Of a stretch of DNA of 33,742 bases, positions 15,543 through 23,584 are shown one piece after another. Source of the DNA: SIG603 sp964370115. GTDB taxonomy: Bacteria > Bacillota > Clostridia > Oscillospirales > Acutalibacteraceae. Location of the stretch: the NCBI GenBank assembly GCA_964370115.1, contig CAYJIA010000024.1:1-33742 (forward strand), written 5' to 3'. Below the pieces are notes generated by a model that was not told the origin of the DNA, searched no databases, and saw nothing but the letters and a program-made list of their open reading frames with translations. Numbering within the stretch: the stretch's first letter is position 1; the number at the start of each line of letters is the position of its first letter. The translations under genes were made by a program, and so were the position numbers.

Positions 15543-16138
15543 TGATTATCACTGACATAAGACCCATTAGAAAGGGTTTAAATAATATTTACATAGACGG
15601 CGAGGCGGCAGTGAAGCTCGACAAAGAGATATGCCTCATAAACCACCTTAAAATCGGACAGAGCTTGACAGACGAAGAACTACATTCGCTGATAGAGCAG
15701 TCCGAGTATCGCCGCGCAAAGGAAAAGGCGCTTTATATACTGAGTGGCAGAAACCATTCAAAAAAAGAGCTTGAGCAAAAAATAGCCAGAACCACCAGCC
15801 GTGAGGCGGCACAAAAAGCCTGCGACCAAATGGAGGACTTAGGGCTTATAAACGACGAAAGCTTTGCAAAAATGTATGCACGAGAGCTGTTTGTAAGAAA
15901 AAAGTATGGAAAAATCAGGGTGAAGCAGGAAATGCGCCTAAAAGGCATAGACAAAGAGCTGATTGACCAAGTGCTTGAAGAATATGAGCAGGACGATACA
16001 TCTGAAAAAATCCTTGAAATTTTAGAGAAGAAATACTCAAGATATAAAGAGGACGAAAAAGTCAAAAGAAGAGCGATAGCTGCTCTTCAAAGAATGGGCT
16101 ATAATTGGGAAGAAATAAGAACAGCAGTTGATGGCTGA
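15542..16138 (+). CDS. recX: RecX, RecA modulator
   Basis: This 198-residue protein is the expected negative modulator that caps or destabilises RecA filaments. Its ATG overlaps the recA stop (TAATG), and it lacks a clear ribosome site of its own, so translational coupling keeps it low relative to RecA. It has the RecX three-helix repeat layout: A-L-xx-L-S-G-RNHSKKELEQKI near 60-80, DLGLINDESFAKMYARELF near 98-116, and a final repeat ending with RRAIAALQRMGYNWEEI. The N-terminal 55 residues form a small beta-rich extension seen in many Firmicute RecX proteins. Confidence 0.93.
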   Translation: MIITDIRPIRKGLNNIYIDGEAAVKLDKEICLINHLKIGQSLTDEELHSLIEQSEYRRAKEKALYILSGRNHSKKELEQKIARTTSREAAQKACDQMEDLGLINDESFAKMYARELFVRKKYGKIRVKQEMRLKGIDKELIDQVLEEYEQDDTSEKILEILEKKYSRYKEDEKVKRRAIAALQRMGYNWEEIRTAVDG

Positions 16139-16154
16139 GAGTGGAGATTTGAGA

Positions 16155-16466
16155 ATGAATGATTTAAATTTTACACAGATGTTTGAAATGCAAAAGAAAC
16201 TTTTAAAGCTTCACCCCGAGTGGGAGGCGCACTTGCCACAATTTGCCAGAAACAGGATTTTATGGCTTGTGGAAGAACTTGGCGAGACCATAAGTATAAT
16301 CAAGAAAAAAGGCGACAATGCTATAATGAACGACGAAGTGGTGCGTGCTCACTTTTGCACAGAAATGGCAGATGTGCTAATGTATTTAAACGATGCACTT
16401 TTGTGCTATGGCATCACACCCGAGGAGTTTTCAACTGCGTATAAAACAAGCATATTCACAATTTAG
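16155..16466 (+). CDS. MazG-like nucleotide pyrophosphohydrolase, frameshifted
   Basis: This 103-residue reading frame belongs to the MazG-like all-alpha NTP pyrophosphohydrolases, which hydrolyse nucleoside triphosphates to monophosphates and may clean aberrant nucleotides. The metal-binding pattern is present: WLVEELGE (ExxE) and TEMADVLMYL (ExxD). The frame stops abruptly at TAG 16464-16466, while the family's usual C-terminus, with a KHxxNxGRNY signature, continues in another frame from 16445 to 16534. Adding one A to the four A's at 16443-16446 restores a 126-residue protein ending three bases before rimO. GTGGAG supports ATG 16155; in-frame TTG 16128 and ATG 16131 are alternatives. It is either a real mutation or a homopolymer sequencing error. 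Confidence 0.75.
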   Translation: MNDLNFTQMFEMQKKLLKLHPEWEAHLPQFARNRILWLVEELGETISIIKKKGDNAIMNDEVVRAHFCTEMADVLMYLNDALLCYGITPEEFSTAYKTSIFTI

Positions 16467-16534
16467 GAAGAAATTATAAGGAACAAAACGAGAAATTATA
16501 TAGCAAAAAACTTGAAGAACAAGAAACGGAGTAA
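16445..16534 (+). other. Out-of-frame C-terminal remnant of the MazG-like gene
   Basis: In frame with 16445 the DNA encodes a stretch containing KHIHNLGRNYKEQNEKLY and then a charged tail to TAA at 16532-16534. It matches the expected end of MazG-like proteins and has no start codon of its own. It fits the preceding reading frame after a one-base correction in the A-run at 16443-16446. Confidence 0.75.
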
Positions 16535-16537
16535 CAA

Positions 16538-17869
16538 ATGCAAATAAAAGTAGCAATGGTGAGTTTAGGTTGTGCAAAGAACCAAGTAGACGGCGAAATG
16601 CTAATGGCGACCCTCACAGATAACGGCTTTAAAACAGTGGTAGACCCCGCAGAGGCAGACATAGCAATAGTCAACACCTGTGGGTTTATTACGAGCGCAA
16701 AAGAAGAGTCTATAGGCGAAATTTTGGAGCTTGTAGAGCTTAAAGCAGAGGGCAAAATAAAGAAAATAGTAGTCACGGGTTGCCTTGCACAAAGGTATCA
16801 AGACGAGATTATGAGGGACATTCCTGAGGCAGATGCTGTTATTGGCATTGGTGCAAACGGCGAGATTGCCACGCTTCTTTTAGAAATGATGCAGGGACAC
16901 TCTGTCGAGAGCTTCCCCGATATGTTAAATATTCCCATGAGCGGAAAAAGAGAGCTTTCTACTCCATCTTATTTTGCATACTTAAAAATAGCAGAGGGTT
17001 GTGACAACTGTTGCACCTATTGTGCAATACCGCTTATAAGGGGCAAATACAGGAGCCGTGAAATGGAAGATATTTTAGCTGAGGCTAGAACACTTGTTAA
17101 AAACGGTGCGAAAGAGATTATTTTAGTGGCACAGGATACTTCACGCTATGGCATAGATTTGTACGGAAAATTCACACTTGCTACACTTGTGAAAGAGCTA
17201 TGTAAGATAGAGGACTTAAAGTGGATTAGGCTATTATACTGCTATCCAGACGCGATTAACGACGAGCTTATCGAGGTGATTGCAAGCGAGGAAAAGGTAG
17301 TAAAGTATATAGACATGCCACTGCAACACGCAAGCGGAGCAGTGCTAAAGCAAATGAACAGGACAGGAAACAGAGAAGAGCTGTCTGCACTTATAAAAAA
17401 ACTGCGCGAGAAAATTTCTGGAATTACAATAAGAACTACGTTTATAACAGGTTTTCCCGGGGAAACCGAGGAAAACTTTACAGAGCTTTGTGAGTTCATT
17501 AAAGAGCAAAAGTTTGATCATATGGGTTGTTTTGCCTATTCAAGAGAAGAGGGCACAATTGCGGCCGATATGGAAAATCAAATTGATGAGGACGTAAAAA
17601 ATCGCAGGGCAGAAATAGTAATGGATACCCAACTTAGGATTTTAGACGAACAAAACGAGGCGATGATAGGCAAAAAACTAAAAGTCTTGGTTGAGGGTTT
17701 TGACAGATATGCCGAGTGCTATTTTGGAAGAAGTGCAAAAGACGCACCTGAAATAGACGGGAAAATATTCTTCACAGCAAGTAAAAAACCACATTTTGGA
17801 CAGTTTGTGACAGCCCAAATCACAGAGGTGTTAGACACGGACTTAGTGGGAGAAGCGATTGAGAATTGA
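16538..17869 (+). CDS. rimO: Ribosomal protein S12 methylthiotransferase RimO
   Basis: This 443-residue radical SAM enzyme attaches a methylthio group to the conserved Asp of ribosomal protein S12. It has an N-terminal MTTase domain starting VSLGCAKNQVDGE with further cysteines (NTCGF, TGCLAQRY) for one 4Fe-4S cluster. The radical SAM domain carries Cys155, Cys159 and Cys162 in EGCDNCCTYCAIPLIRGKYR. The C-terminal TRAM domain (about 375-440) ends in DLVGEAIEN. The sequence, especially the TRAM part, fits RimO better than MiaB. GGAG lies six bases before the ATG. The final codons and TGA stop fall in an AATTGAG repeat. Confidence 0.94.
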   Translation: MQIKVAMVSLGCAKNQVDGEMLMATLTDNGFKTVVDPAEADIAIVNTCGFITSAKEESIGEILELVELKAEGKIKKIVVTGCLAQRYQDEIMRDIPEADAVIGIGANGEIATLLLEMMQGHSVESFPDMLNIPMSGKRELSTPSYFAYLKIAEGCDNCCTYCAIPLIRGKYRSREMEDILAEARTLVKNGAKEIILVAQDTSRYGIDLYGKFTLATLVKELCKIEDLKWIRLLYCYPDAINDELIEVIASEEKVVKYIDMPLQHASGAVLKQMNRTGNREELSALIKKLREKISGITIRTTFITGFPGETEENFTELCEFIKEQKFDHMGCFAYSREEGTIAADMENQIDEDVKNRRAEIVMDTQLRILDEQNEAMIGKKLKVLVEGFDRYAECYFGRSAKDAPEIDGKIFFTASKKPHFGQFVTAQITEVLDTDLVGEAIEN

Positions 17870-17895
17870 GAATGAAGCTTCACGCCTTCGGCGTG
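17860..17895 (+). repeat. Heptamer repeat AATTGAG type with CACGCCTTCGGCGTG hairpin
   Basis: GATTGAG, AATTGAG, AATGAAG precede a hairpin whose arms CACGCC (17881-17886) and GGCGTG (17890-17895) flank TTC. The repeat includes the rimO stop codon. A similar unit lies on the minus strand at 12656-12713. A half copy (AATTGAGAATGAATG on the minus strand) covers the stop of the ABC ATPase gene at 17946. Confidence 0.75.
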
Positions 17896-17906
17896 TTTAA
17901 ATTATA

Positions 17907-17934
17907 AAAAGGAGCCAAATTTTTGGCTCCTTTT
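17907..17934. terminator. Bidirectional terminator between rimO and the ABC operon
   Basis: AAAAGGAGCCAAA (17907-17919) pairs with TTTGGCTCCTTTT (17922-17934). With A's on one side and T's on the other it can end both the rimO transcript and the convergent transporter transcript. Confidence 0.85.
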
Positions 17935-17945
17935 CACATTCATTC

Positions 17946-18662
17946 TCAATTATTACCTATTCTCAAAAATTTTGAGAGTTCTTCTGTTTTTGGATTTTCT
18001 AGGCAAGATTTATCGCCGTGCTCGGCTATCTTTCCGTTTTTGAAAAACAAAACATAGTCGGCAAATTCTTTCAAAAAAGCAATTTCATGTGTGACAAAGA
18101 TAAAATCTCTGCCGTCTGCTTTTAAATCTGTTATCGCCTTTAACACCTCGTCGGTCAAAAGTGGGTCAAGGGCGGCTGTTGGTTCGTCTAGAAAAATTAA
18201 TTGCGGGTCGGTTGCAAGTGCTCTTGCAATCGACGCCCGTTGCGCCTGTCCTCCCGAAATTTCGTTGGGCTTTTTATCTGCCTCGTTTTCGATATATAGT
18301 CTTTTCAAGAGAGTCATGGTCGTCATATCGGCCGTGGCTTTATCTATTTTCTTAATCTTACTTAAAATTAAGCTGATATTCTTTCTTACCGTCAAGTGCG
18401 GAAAAAGATTATGTTTTTGAAAAACCACTCCAATTTTTTCCCTAAACTCTTTTTTCTGGGTAATGGGAGAAATGCCATTTATTAAAATACTGCCAGCGTC
18501 TGGATCTTCAATACCGGACAGTTGCCTTAAAAGCGTGGATTTTCCACAGCCAGACTCACCTATAATTCCGATGGCAGATTTATTTTCTAACACAAGGCTG
18601 ACATCGTCAAGGACGGTTTGACCGCCATATTTTTTTGTAACATTTGTTATTTCTATGTTCAT
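17946..18662 (-). CDS. Amino-acid-type ABC importer, ATP-binding protein
   Basis: This 238-residue cytoplasmic ATPase drives the importer encoded just upstream. It has Walker A GESGCGKST (35-43), Q-loop VVFQKHNLFPHLTV, signature ISGGQAQRASIARAL, Walker B LIFLDEPTAALDP and H-loop FVTHE. This is the polar amino acid uptake type (GlnQ/ArtP-like). The ATG at 18662 overlaps the permease stop by four bases (ATGA). An in-frame start further upstream (18734) would lie inside the permease gene and is less likely. The amino acid transported cannot be told from this sequence. The stop codon is part of an AATTGAG repeat. Confidence 0.92.
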   Translation of the reverse strand: MNIEITNVTKKYGGQTVLDDVSLVLENKSAIGIIGESGCGKSTLLRQLSGIEDPDAGSILINGISPITQKKEFREKIGVVFQKHNLFPHLTVRKNISLILSKIKKIDKATADMTTMTLLKRLYIENEADKKPNEISGGQAQRASIARALATDPQLIFLDEPTAALDPLLTDEVLKAITDLKADGRDFIFVTHEIAFLKEFADYVLFFKNGKIAEHGDKSCLENPKTEELSKFLRIGNN

Positions 18663-19396
18663 GCGCTCACCTTTTTTCCAATGAATTTTGCCAAAAGTGA
18701 AAGTGGTATTGTAACAATGAGGTACATTATCCACATCACATAATACGCCTCAATCACGGCATAGTTCTTTGTTGCAATAGTGGTTGTCATATATGTTATT
18801 TCGCCAATAGAAATAATGTTCAATAGAGCGGAACCTTTTATCACACTCGACAAGTTGTTTACAAGAGAGGGGACAAAGGGTTTTACCATTTGTGGCAAAA
18901 TGATATACATATATTTTTGATACCACTTAAAGTTATACAAGTCCATTACCGTGTACTGCTCTTCTGTGACGACGGCGGCAGTGGTTTCATAGGCATTTGC
19001 AACATATGGGCTGTTATACAAAATCATTGCGAGCGTTCCCAAGATTAATTTATCGGGATTTCCCATAAAAATTCCAAGTGGATACACCACTATGAAAATC
19101 ATTATCAAAAGTGGTGTTCCCATTATAATTTCGTTAAAAACTTGAGCTGTTGCCCTCACAAATGTGATTTTTGAGCGGAGCATCATGAATAGCGCAAATC
19201 CTAAAATAAGTGCGCCAATAAGTGTTATAATGCTTAAAACAATAGTTGTAAGAAATGCGCCAAAAAGCTGGTTGCTACTTTGCAAAATCAGGTCATAGCG
19301 CGGATTTTCAATTGTGAACACTAGGGTTACACCTATTAATGCCGTGAAAGCAAGTATCACAATTGTGTATTGCAGGCTGTCAAGTTTTTTCTTCAT
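18659..19396 (-). CDS. Amino-acid-type ABC importer, permease
   Basis: This 245-residue inner membrane subunit of the HisM/GlnP type has about five hydrophobic segments: near 10-30, 45-72, 90-112, 118-135 and 215-238. The MGTPLLIMIFIVVYPLG stretch matches the family's RGTPLLVQ segment. The cytoplasmic coupling loop, usually EAA...G.........I.LP, is here DLYNFKWYQKYMYIILPQM. It keeps ILPQ but lacks the usual Ala-Ala and Gly. It is the middle gene of the binding protein-permease-ATPase operon, with AAGGA before the start. Confidence 0.88.
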   Translation of the reverse strand: MKKKLDSLQYTIVILAFTALIGVTLVFTIENPRYDLILQSSNQLFGAFLTTIVLSIITLIGALILGFALFMMLRSKITFVRATAQVFNEIIMGTPLLIMIFIVVYPLGIFMGNPDKLILGTLAMILYNSPYVANAYETTAAVVTEEQYTVMDLYNFKWYQKYMYIILPQMVKPFVPSLVNNLSSVIKGSALLNIISIGEITYMTTTIATKNYAVIEAYYVMWIMYLIVTIPLSLLAKFIGKKVSA

Positions 19397-19418
19397 CGTT
19401 TAAATTCCTTTTGTTAAA

Positions 19419-20309
19419 TTACTCAGCAGGATTTACAATGTAGTCAAGGCCTAGCTCGTCGTTTTGTAAAAATTCTGCTATTATTGGGTCATATTCTGCG
19501 CTGATTTGGTCGTATAAACCGCCCTCTTCGTACATAGTTGCTATAAACTCGTTGCATTTTGCTAAAAGCTCGGCATCGCCTTTTCTAACGGCAAAGTTTG
19601 AACCGTCTTGTGCTTTAATACCACCGTAAACTACGGTGTTTTCTGGGTCGGCAGCGTGGAAGCCGTGCACTTCGTTAGAAGCGATTAGCACATCTGCTAT
19701 ACCGTTTGAAACTTCGATAAGCCCTGTGCCTATCTCTGTAACCTCTGTTACATTAACGCCAAAATTTTGTGGATAGTACACGCCTTTTGTGCCTGAAAGT
19801 CCAACAAATTTAGCATCAGCAATTGCAAAAAAGTCTTCTTCTGGCATATCGTCTGTGATGTTATGCGCTGTCGCAAAGTCTTTATTCACAAGTGCTAGCG
19901 TGTAAGTGTATCTGTATGGGTCAGAAAAGTCAACTTTTTGCGCTCTTTCTTCTGTTGCAGCCATGTCTGCGATTAACACGTCAACATCGCCTGTCTCAAG
20001 TGCAGGGATTAAAAGTGAAAAGTCGGTGTTTACTATCTCTACTTCTCTGCCTAAAAATTCGCCAAAAGCTTCTGCTATGTCTACTTCAAATCCAGCAGGG
20101 TCTCCGTTGTCGTCAAGAAAAGAAAACGGTGGGAATTTTAAATCGACGCCAACTTTTAACACGCCAGTGTCGTCTGTGCTTTCTTCTGCCTCTTGTACTT
20201 CTGAAGAGTTGCTCTCGCTACCAGAAGAAGTATCCTCTGTCGTGCTTGTGCAAGCTGTTACAGCAAAAAGCATCAAGGCTATCATCATTAATCCAATAAT
20301 TTTTTTCAT
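19419..20309 (-). CDS. Amino-acid-type ABC importer, substrate-binding lipoprotein
   Basis: This 296-residue lipid-anchored binding protein has a signal peptide with lipobox AVTAC (Cys20) and a Ser/Glu/Asp-rich linker (about 23-48). The type 3 periplasmic binding fold follows: LKVGVDLKFPPFSFLDDNG, GFEVDIAEAFGEFLG, DVLIADMAATEERAQKVDFS and the ATMYEEGGLYDQISAEY helix. This family mostly binds polar amino acids such as glutamine, arginine or cystine; the ligand is not assignable here. GGAGG supports ATG 20309 rather than 20324. It heads the operon, as is usual. Confidence 0.92.
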   Translation of the reverse strand: MKKIIGLMMIALMLFAVTACTSTTEDTSSGSESNSSEVQEAEESTDDTGVLKVGVDLKFPPFSFLDDNGDPAGFEVDIAEAFGEFLGREVEIVNTDFSLLIPALETGDVDVLIADMAATEERAQKVDFSDPYRYTYTLALVNKDFATAHNITDDMPEEDFFAIADAKFVGLSGTKGVYYPQNFGVNVTEVTEIGTGLIEVSNGIADVLIASNEVHGFHAADPENTVVYGGIKAQDGSNFAVRKGDAELLAKCNEFIATMYEEGGLYDQISAEYDPIIAEFLQNDELGLDYIVNPAE

Positions 20310-20419
20310 TTGTTTGTCCTCCATAAAGATAAATATTTCTAAAATTGCAATTTAAAACAGCAATTTTTCTTATGGTAACACTATAATTCTAAAATGTAAA
20401 GTACGCACTAATATGTAAC

Positions 20420-20441
20420 ATAGTTACCACGAGGTAACCAT
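20420..20441. promoter_or_regulatory. Putative operator upstream of the amino acid importer
   Basis: ATAGTTACC (20420-20428) and GGTAACCAT (20433-20441) form an inverted repeat with one mismatch around ACGA. Related GGTAAC or GTAAC half-sites occur nearby (GGTAACA near 20374, TGTAACA near 20414, TGTTACA near 20468). It lies about 110 bases upstream of the binding-protein start. A candidate -10 (TATAGT on the minus strand) overlaps the half-site region near 20380. The regulator is unknown. Confidence 0.45.
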
Positions 20442-20480
20442 ATAAAAAGTGCAATAAATATATTAAATGTTACATACAAG

Positions 20481-21317
20481 TTATGGAATGAAAAACTCGA
20501 AAATACTGATACAATCGTCTTTTTTTAGCCTATCGTGTGTCTCTTTGTCACGAACAGTCCAGCTGACTTCTTGTATTTTGAAAAATTTTCGACAAATTTT
20601 AAGCCCAAGAGTATTCCTCTTTTTGTAGTCATACGCTTCAAAATCGGGTCTTGCCATAAAGTTTGAGCACAACTGCGCACCTAAATAGGCGGTAAATTTA
20701 TTAATTCCTGGGGGTGGATTTTTCCCCACATGGCTCATAAGTTGTCCTCTTATTGTGTCAGGGCTGTTATTTTTAAACCACTCTACTATTTGAACGCTAA
20801 AGGACTCAACGCAGTACTCGCCCTTGTAGTTGTCCAAAATTTCCTTAGTTTTCTCACAAAGTTTTTCGATGTTTATATGGTCTTTTAGCTCGACAATAAG
20901 AGGCGTTTTGCCGTCTACTACGGCTAAAAGCTCAGTAAGCAGTGGGGTTTTTTCGTCTGTTTCGAGTAGTTTATACTGTAAAAGCTCGTCATAATTTAAG
21001 TCAGAAACATTTATATCCACACCGCACATACGCTTGATGCTATGGTCATGGTGGACTACGACTTGCTCGTCTTTTGTGAGCTGAATGTCAAACTCCATGC
21101 CATAGCCATTATCGACAGCGGCTTTAAAGGCAGCAAGAGAGTTTTCCGGTACGGATTTATCCTGAGTGTGAAAACCCCTATGGGCATAGTCGAATTTTTT
21201 TAAGTTTTCAAGTGAGGGCTTATTTTTTGTACGTGGTGCCATCATGTAAAGCCAAGTGATAAAAAGTACCAATAAAAGTGCGACAAAAACTATTCCCGAA
21301 ATAATAAGTATGTCCAT
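20481..21317 (-). CDS. Membrane-anchored glycerophosphodiester phosphodiesterase
   Basis: This 278-residue enzyme is predicted to hydrolyse glycerophosphodiesters to glycerol-3-phosphate and an alcohol. One N-terminal membrane segment (about 2-26) anchors a GDPD TIM-barrel domain with YAHRGFHTQ (His46), PENSLAAF, the metal-binding EFDIQLTKD (Glu75, Asp77) and VVHHD (His89). PLIVELKDH supplies a further acidic site. GGGGGA six bases upstream supports ATG 21317 rather than the in-frame TTG 21329. It is monocistronic. It may act on lipid head groups or on teichoic acid-like polymers; there is no evidence here to choose. Confidence 0.9.
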   Translation of the reverse strand: MDILIISGIVFVALLLVLFITWLYMMAPRTKNKPSLENLKKFDYAHRGFHTQDKSVPENSLAAFKAAVDNGYGMEFDIQLTKDEQVVVHHDHSIKRMCGVDINVSDLNYDELLQYKLLETDEKTPLLTELLAVVDGKTPLIVELKDHINIEKLCEKTKEILDNYKGEYCVESFSVQIVEWFKNNSPDTIRGQLMSHVGKNPPPGINKFTAYLGAQLCSNFMARPDFEAYDYKKRNTLGLKICRKFFKIQEVSWTVRDKETHDRLKKDDCISIFEFFIP

Positions 21318-21457
21318 AATATCCCCCAAAAATAAAATATGCTCTAATTATATCACAAAAAAGTTAAATTGAACAGAATTTAAAATAAATTTTGTGATAA
21401 ATTTTAGGCGAAATAATTGAGTAAGGCTTTTTACCACGACTATTCACTCCTCGCTAT

Positions 21458-21510
21458 ACAAAAAGGAAAAAACCCCTAACGGAGTTTTTTGTAGTGAAGG
21501 GTGAAGAGTT
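21458..21510. repeat. Terminator-like hairpin with short GTGAAGA repeat
   Basis: AAAAAACCCC and GGAGTTTTTT (about 21467-21489) form a stem with one mismatch. It is followed by GTGAAGG, GTGAAGA, GTTGCGA, a short relative of the heptamer repeat at 91-122. The stem can end the minus-strand transcript of the DUF1461 gene. The rest of 21330-21531 is AT-rich and shows no gene. Confidence 0.5.
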
Positions 21511-21531
21511 GCGATGAAAGCGCGAAACATT

Positions 21532-22188
21532 TTACCTAAATTTTTCAGGATTTTTCCTCATCTTTAAATAAACAAAAATAAGCGCTAAGCTCAAGAGCAC
21601 CACTACTGCTAAAATCATTATGGCGCATATCATAAAGAATGCGTTTGGCAAAATCAAAATAACGGGATCTGTCCTGTAATCGAATATCCAGTAGTCGTTG
21701 TTAAATGCTATTTCATGGAACTTCACAAACACCCACTGCCAATTAAGCGCAATTAAAACACCCAAAACCGACGGCACGACCACGGTCGCAACACCCGAAA
21801 AAAGGAAAAACCTTTTTTGCCTTGTTCTAAATTTGTATATAGCCAAGGCTATGCAAATCGGCGCGCTTATAAATAAAATTATCTCGAAAAGCCCAAAAAT
21901 TGCCTTTACTTCTTCAAAGTGAATACGTCCTGTCTCTGACATTGGGAAGTCTGGCATGTTTAAGGTGTCAGGCCCCCAAAGGTTATTATAGTCTATCAAA
22001 ATGCGGTAATTTTCTTTAATGTCATCAAATTCCACGCCCGAAGCCTCTACAACCTCCATGCCCTCTGCTGTGAAGTCATAAAGCGGCGTAAAATTAAGCG
22101 TAACCACCACCGCAAAGCTAATGATAAAAATCATTACCAAAAGCGATGCCACTGCGTCAAATATTTTGTTATTAAGTATTTTCTTCAT
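21532..22188 (-). CDS. DUF1461 (TIGR01906-like) integral membrane protein
   Basis: This 218-residue membrane protein has an N-terminal hydrophobic segment (about 8-30), an extracytoplasmic loop with NYRILIDYNNLWGP and MPDFPMSETGRIHFEEVK, then three further membrane segments near 95-115, 122-145 and 180-210. The loop ALNWQWVFVKFHEIAFNNDY is the most recognisable signature of the TIGR01906/DUF1461 family. Its molecular function is unknown. The ATG overlaps the stop of the RlmD-like gene (ATGA), so the two are translationally coupled. No catalytic motif was recognised. Confidence 0.8.
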   Translation of the reverse strand: MKKILNNKIFDAVASLLVMIFIISFAVVVTLNFTPLYDFTAEGMEVVEASGVEFDDIKENYRILIDYNNLWGPDTLNMPDFPMSETGRIHFEEVKAIFGLFEIILFISAPICIALAIYKFRTRQKRFFLFSGVATVVVPSVLGVLIALNWQWVFVKFHEIAFNNDYWIFDYRTDPVILILPNAFFMICAIMILAVVVLLSLALIFVYLKMRKNPEKFR

Positions 22189-23576
22189 TTTTCCTCCCTC
22201 TCCACCAAACAAACTGCCTCTACATGGAACGTGCCTGGAAATAGGTCGCAGGGGCTTATTTTTTTTAGGGTGTATGAAAATTCTTTAAATCTTTTCAAGT
22301 CTCTTGCAAGCGTTGCGCTGTCGCAGGATATGTAGACTATCTTTTTCGGTTGCATTTTACTCACAGTATGAATTAGCTCTTCGTCGCAGCCTTTTCTTGG
22401 TGGGTCTAGTATTACCACGTCGGGCTTTACGCCTCTTTCTTCCAAGACCTTCGCTGCCTGCGATGCATCTGCACATATAAATTCTGCATTTTCTATTTCG
22501 TTTCTTGTCGCGTTTTTCTTTGCGTTTTCGATTGCCTGCGGTATAATTTCGACACCGATTAGCTTTTTGACTTTTTTCGCCATAGAAAGGCCTATTGTTC
22601 CGGTTCCACAGTATAAGTCTATCAGCGTTTCGCCTCCTGTAAGTTCTGCATACTCCATGGCTTTTTCGTAAAGCTTTTCCGCCTGTGTCCTGTTCACTTG
22701 ATAAAACGCAGGCGCCGAAATGTCAAATTTTAACCCACATAATATGTCGCTCACATACTCCTTGCCAAAAAGCAGTCTATACTCTTTTCCTAAGACAACA
22801 TTTGTTTTTTCCTTGTTGATATTCAGCATGACACTCACAAGACATGGCAAATTATCTCTTAACATTGCCACGAGTTTGTCGGCATTTTTCAGTGTTTTAC
22901 CGTTTATCACGACACATATCATGAGTTCGTCGGTTTTTTCGGCATACCTTAAATACAAGTGTCTCAACACGCCTTTATGCGTCGTTTCGCTGTATACGCT
23001 GTCGCCAAATTCTTCAAACCACTGCCTAAATATATCCACCGCTATGTCCATTTCCTCTTTTTGCAAAAGGCAGGACTTCATGTCTATTATCCTGTGGCTG
23101 TGTCTAGCGTAAAATCCCATTATAAGCTTGCCGTCTTTGTCAAGACCTATGGGTATTTGTGCCTTGTTCCTGTATTTATCCCTGTTTTTTGCACATATAA
23201 TTTCCTCTGCCTCAATGTTTTCATACTCACCTATGCGCTGGACATTTTCTATCACTTTATTGTTTTTTATTTTCGCTTCGCTTTTATAGTCTATGTGACG
23301 ATAGCTACAACCTCCGCATTTTACAAAATAAGGGCAGTCTATTTCCACCCTCATTTCTGACGGTGTTTTTATTTTTTCCACTATGCCATAACATAGATTT
23401 TTTTGAGTCTTTACTATTTTACAGCTTATTTCATCGCCCAAAGCCGTGTTTGGCACAAAGACCGCTACGCCGTCAAATCTGCCTATTCCAACTCCCTCAG
23501 AGCTTATTGCGTCAATCTTTAAATCCACTATGCTATTTTTAAAAAGCTCTTTTGGCAGTGTTCTATTTTTAGCCAT
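22185..23576 (-). CDS. 23S rRNA uracil-C5 methyltransferase, RlmD/RumA family
   Basis: This 463-residue SAM-dependent enzyme should methylate a uracil of 23S rRNA (or, in some family members, tRNA). An N-terminal TRAM domain (IDAISSEGVGIGRFDG onward) is followed by the iron-sulfur cysteines of CPYFVKCGGCSYRHIDY. The SAM-binding part has FYQVNRTQ, LIDLYCGTGTIGL, LDPPRKGCDEEL and the catalytic-Cys motif YISCDSATLARDL. The target base cannot be told between RlmCD-like and RlmD-like enzymes. AGGAGG supports ATG 23576; an in-frame start at 23684 would overlap the upstream gene. It lies eight bases after the dehydrogenase stop. Confidence 0.92.
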   Translation of the reverse strand: MAKNRTLPKELFKNSIVDLKIDAISSEGVGIGRFDGVAVFVPNTALGDEISCKIVKTQKNLCYGIVEKIKTPSEMRVEIDCPYFVKCGGCSYRHIDYKSEAKIKNNKVIENVQRIGEYENIEAEEIICAKNRDKYRNKAQIPIGLDKDGKLIMGFYARHSHRIIDMKSCLLQKEEMDIAVDIFRQWFEEFGDSVYSETTHKGVLRHLYLRYAEKTDELMICVVINGKTLKNADKLVAMLRDNLPCLVSVMLNINKEKTNVVLGKEYRLLFGKEYVSDILCGLKFDISAPAFYQVNRTQAEKLYEKAMEYAELTGGETLIDLYCGTGTIGLSMAKKVKKLIGVEIIPQAIENAKKNATRNEIENAEFICADASQAAKVLEERGVKPDVVILDPPRKGCDEELIHTVSKMQPKKIVYISCDSATLARDLKRFKEFSYTLKKISPCDLFPGTFHVEAVCLVEREEK

Positions 23577-23584
23577 ATTTCCTC

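Noticed and set aside
16440..16466. Programmed -1 frameshift in the MazG-like gene
   Set aside because: There is no X-XXY-YYZ heptamer (only four A's, TATAAAACA) and no clear downstream stimulator, so an indel or sequencing error is simpler.
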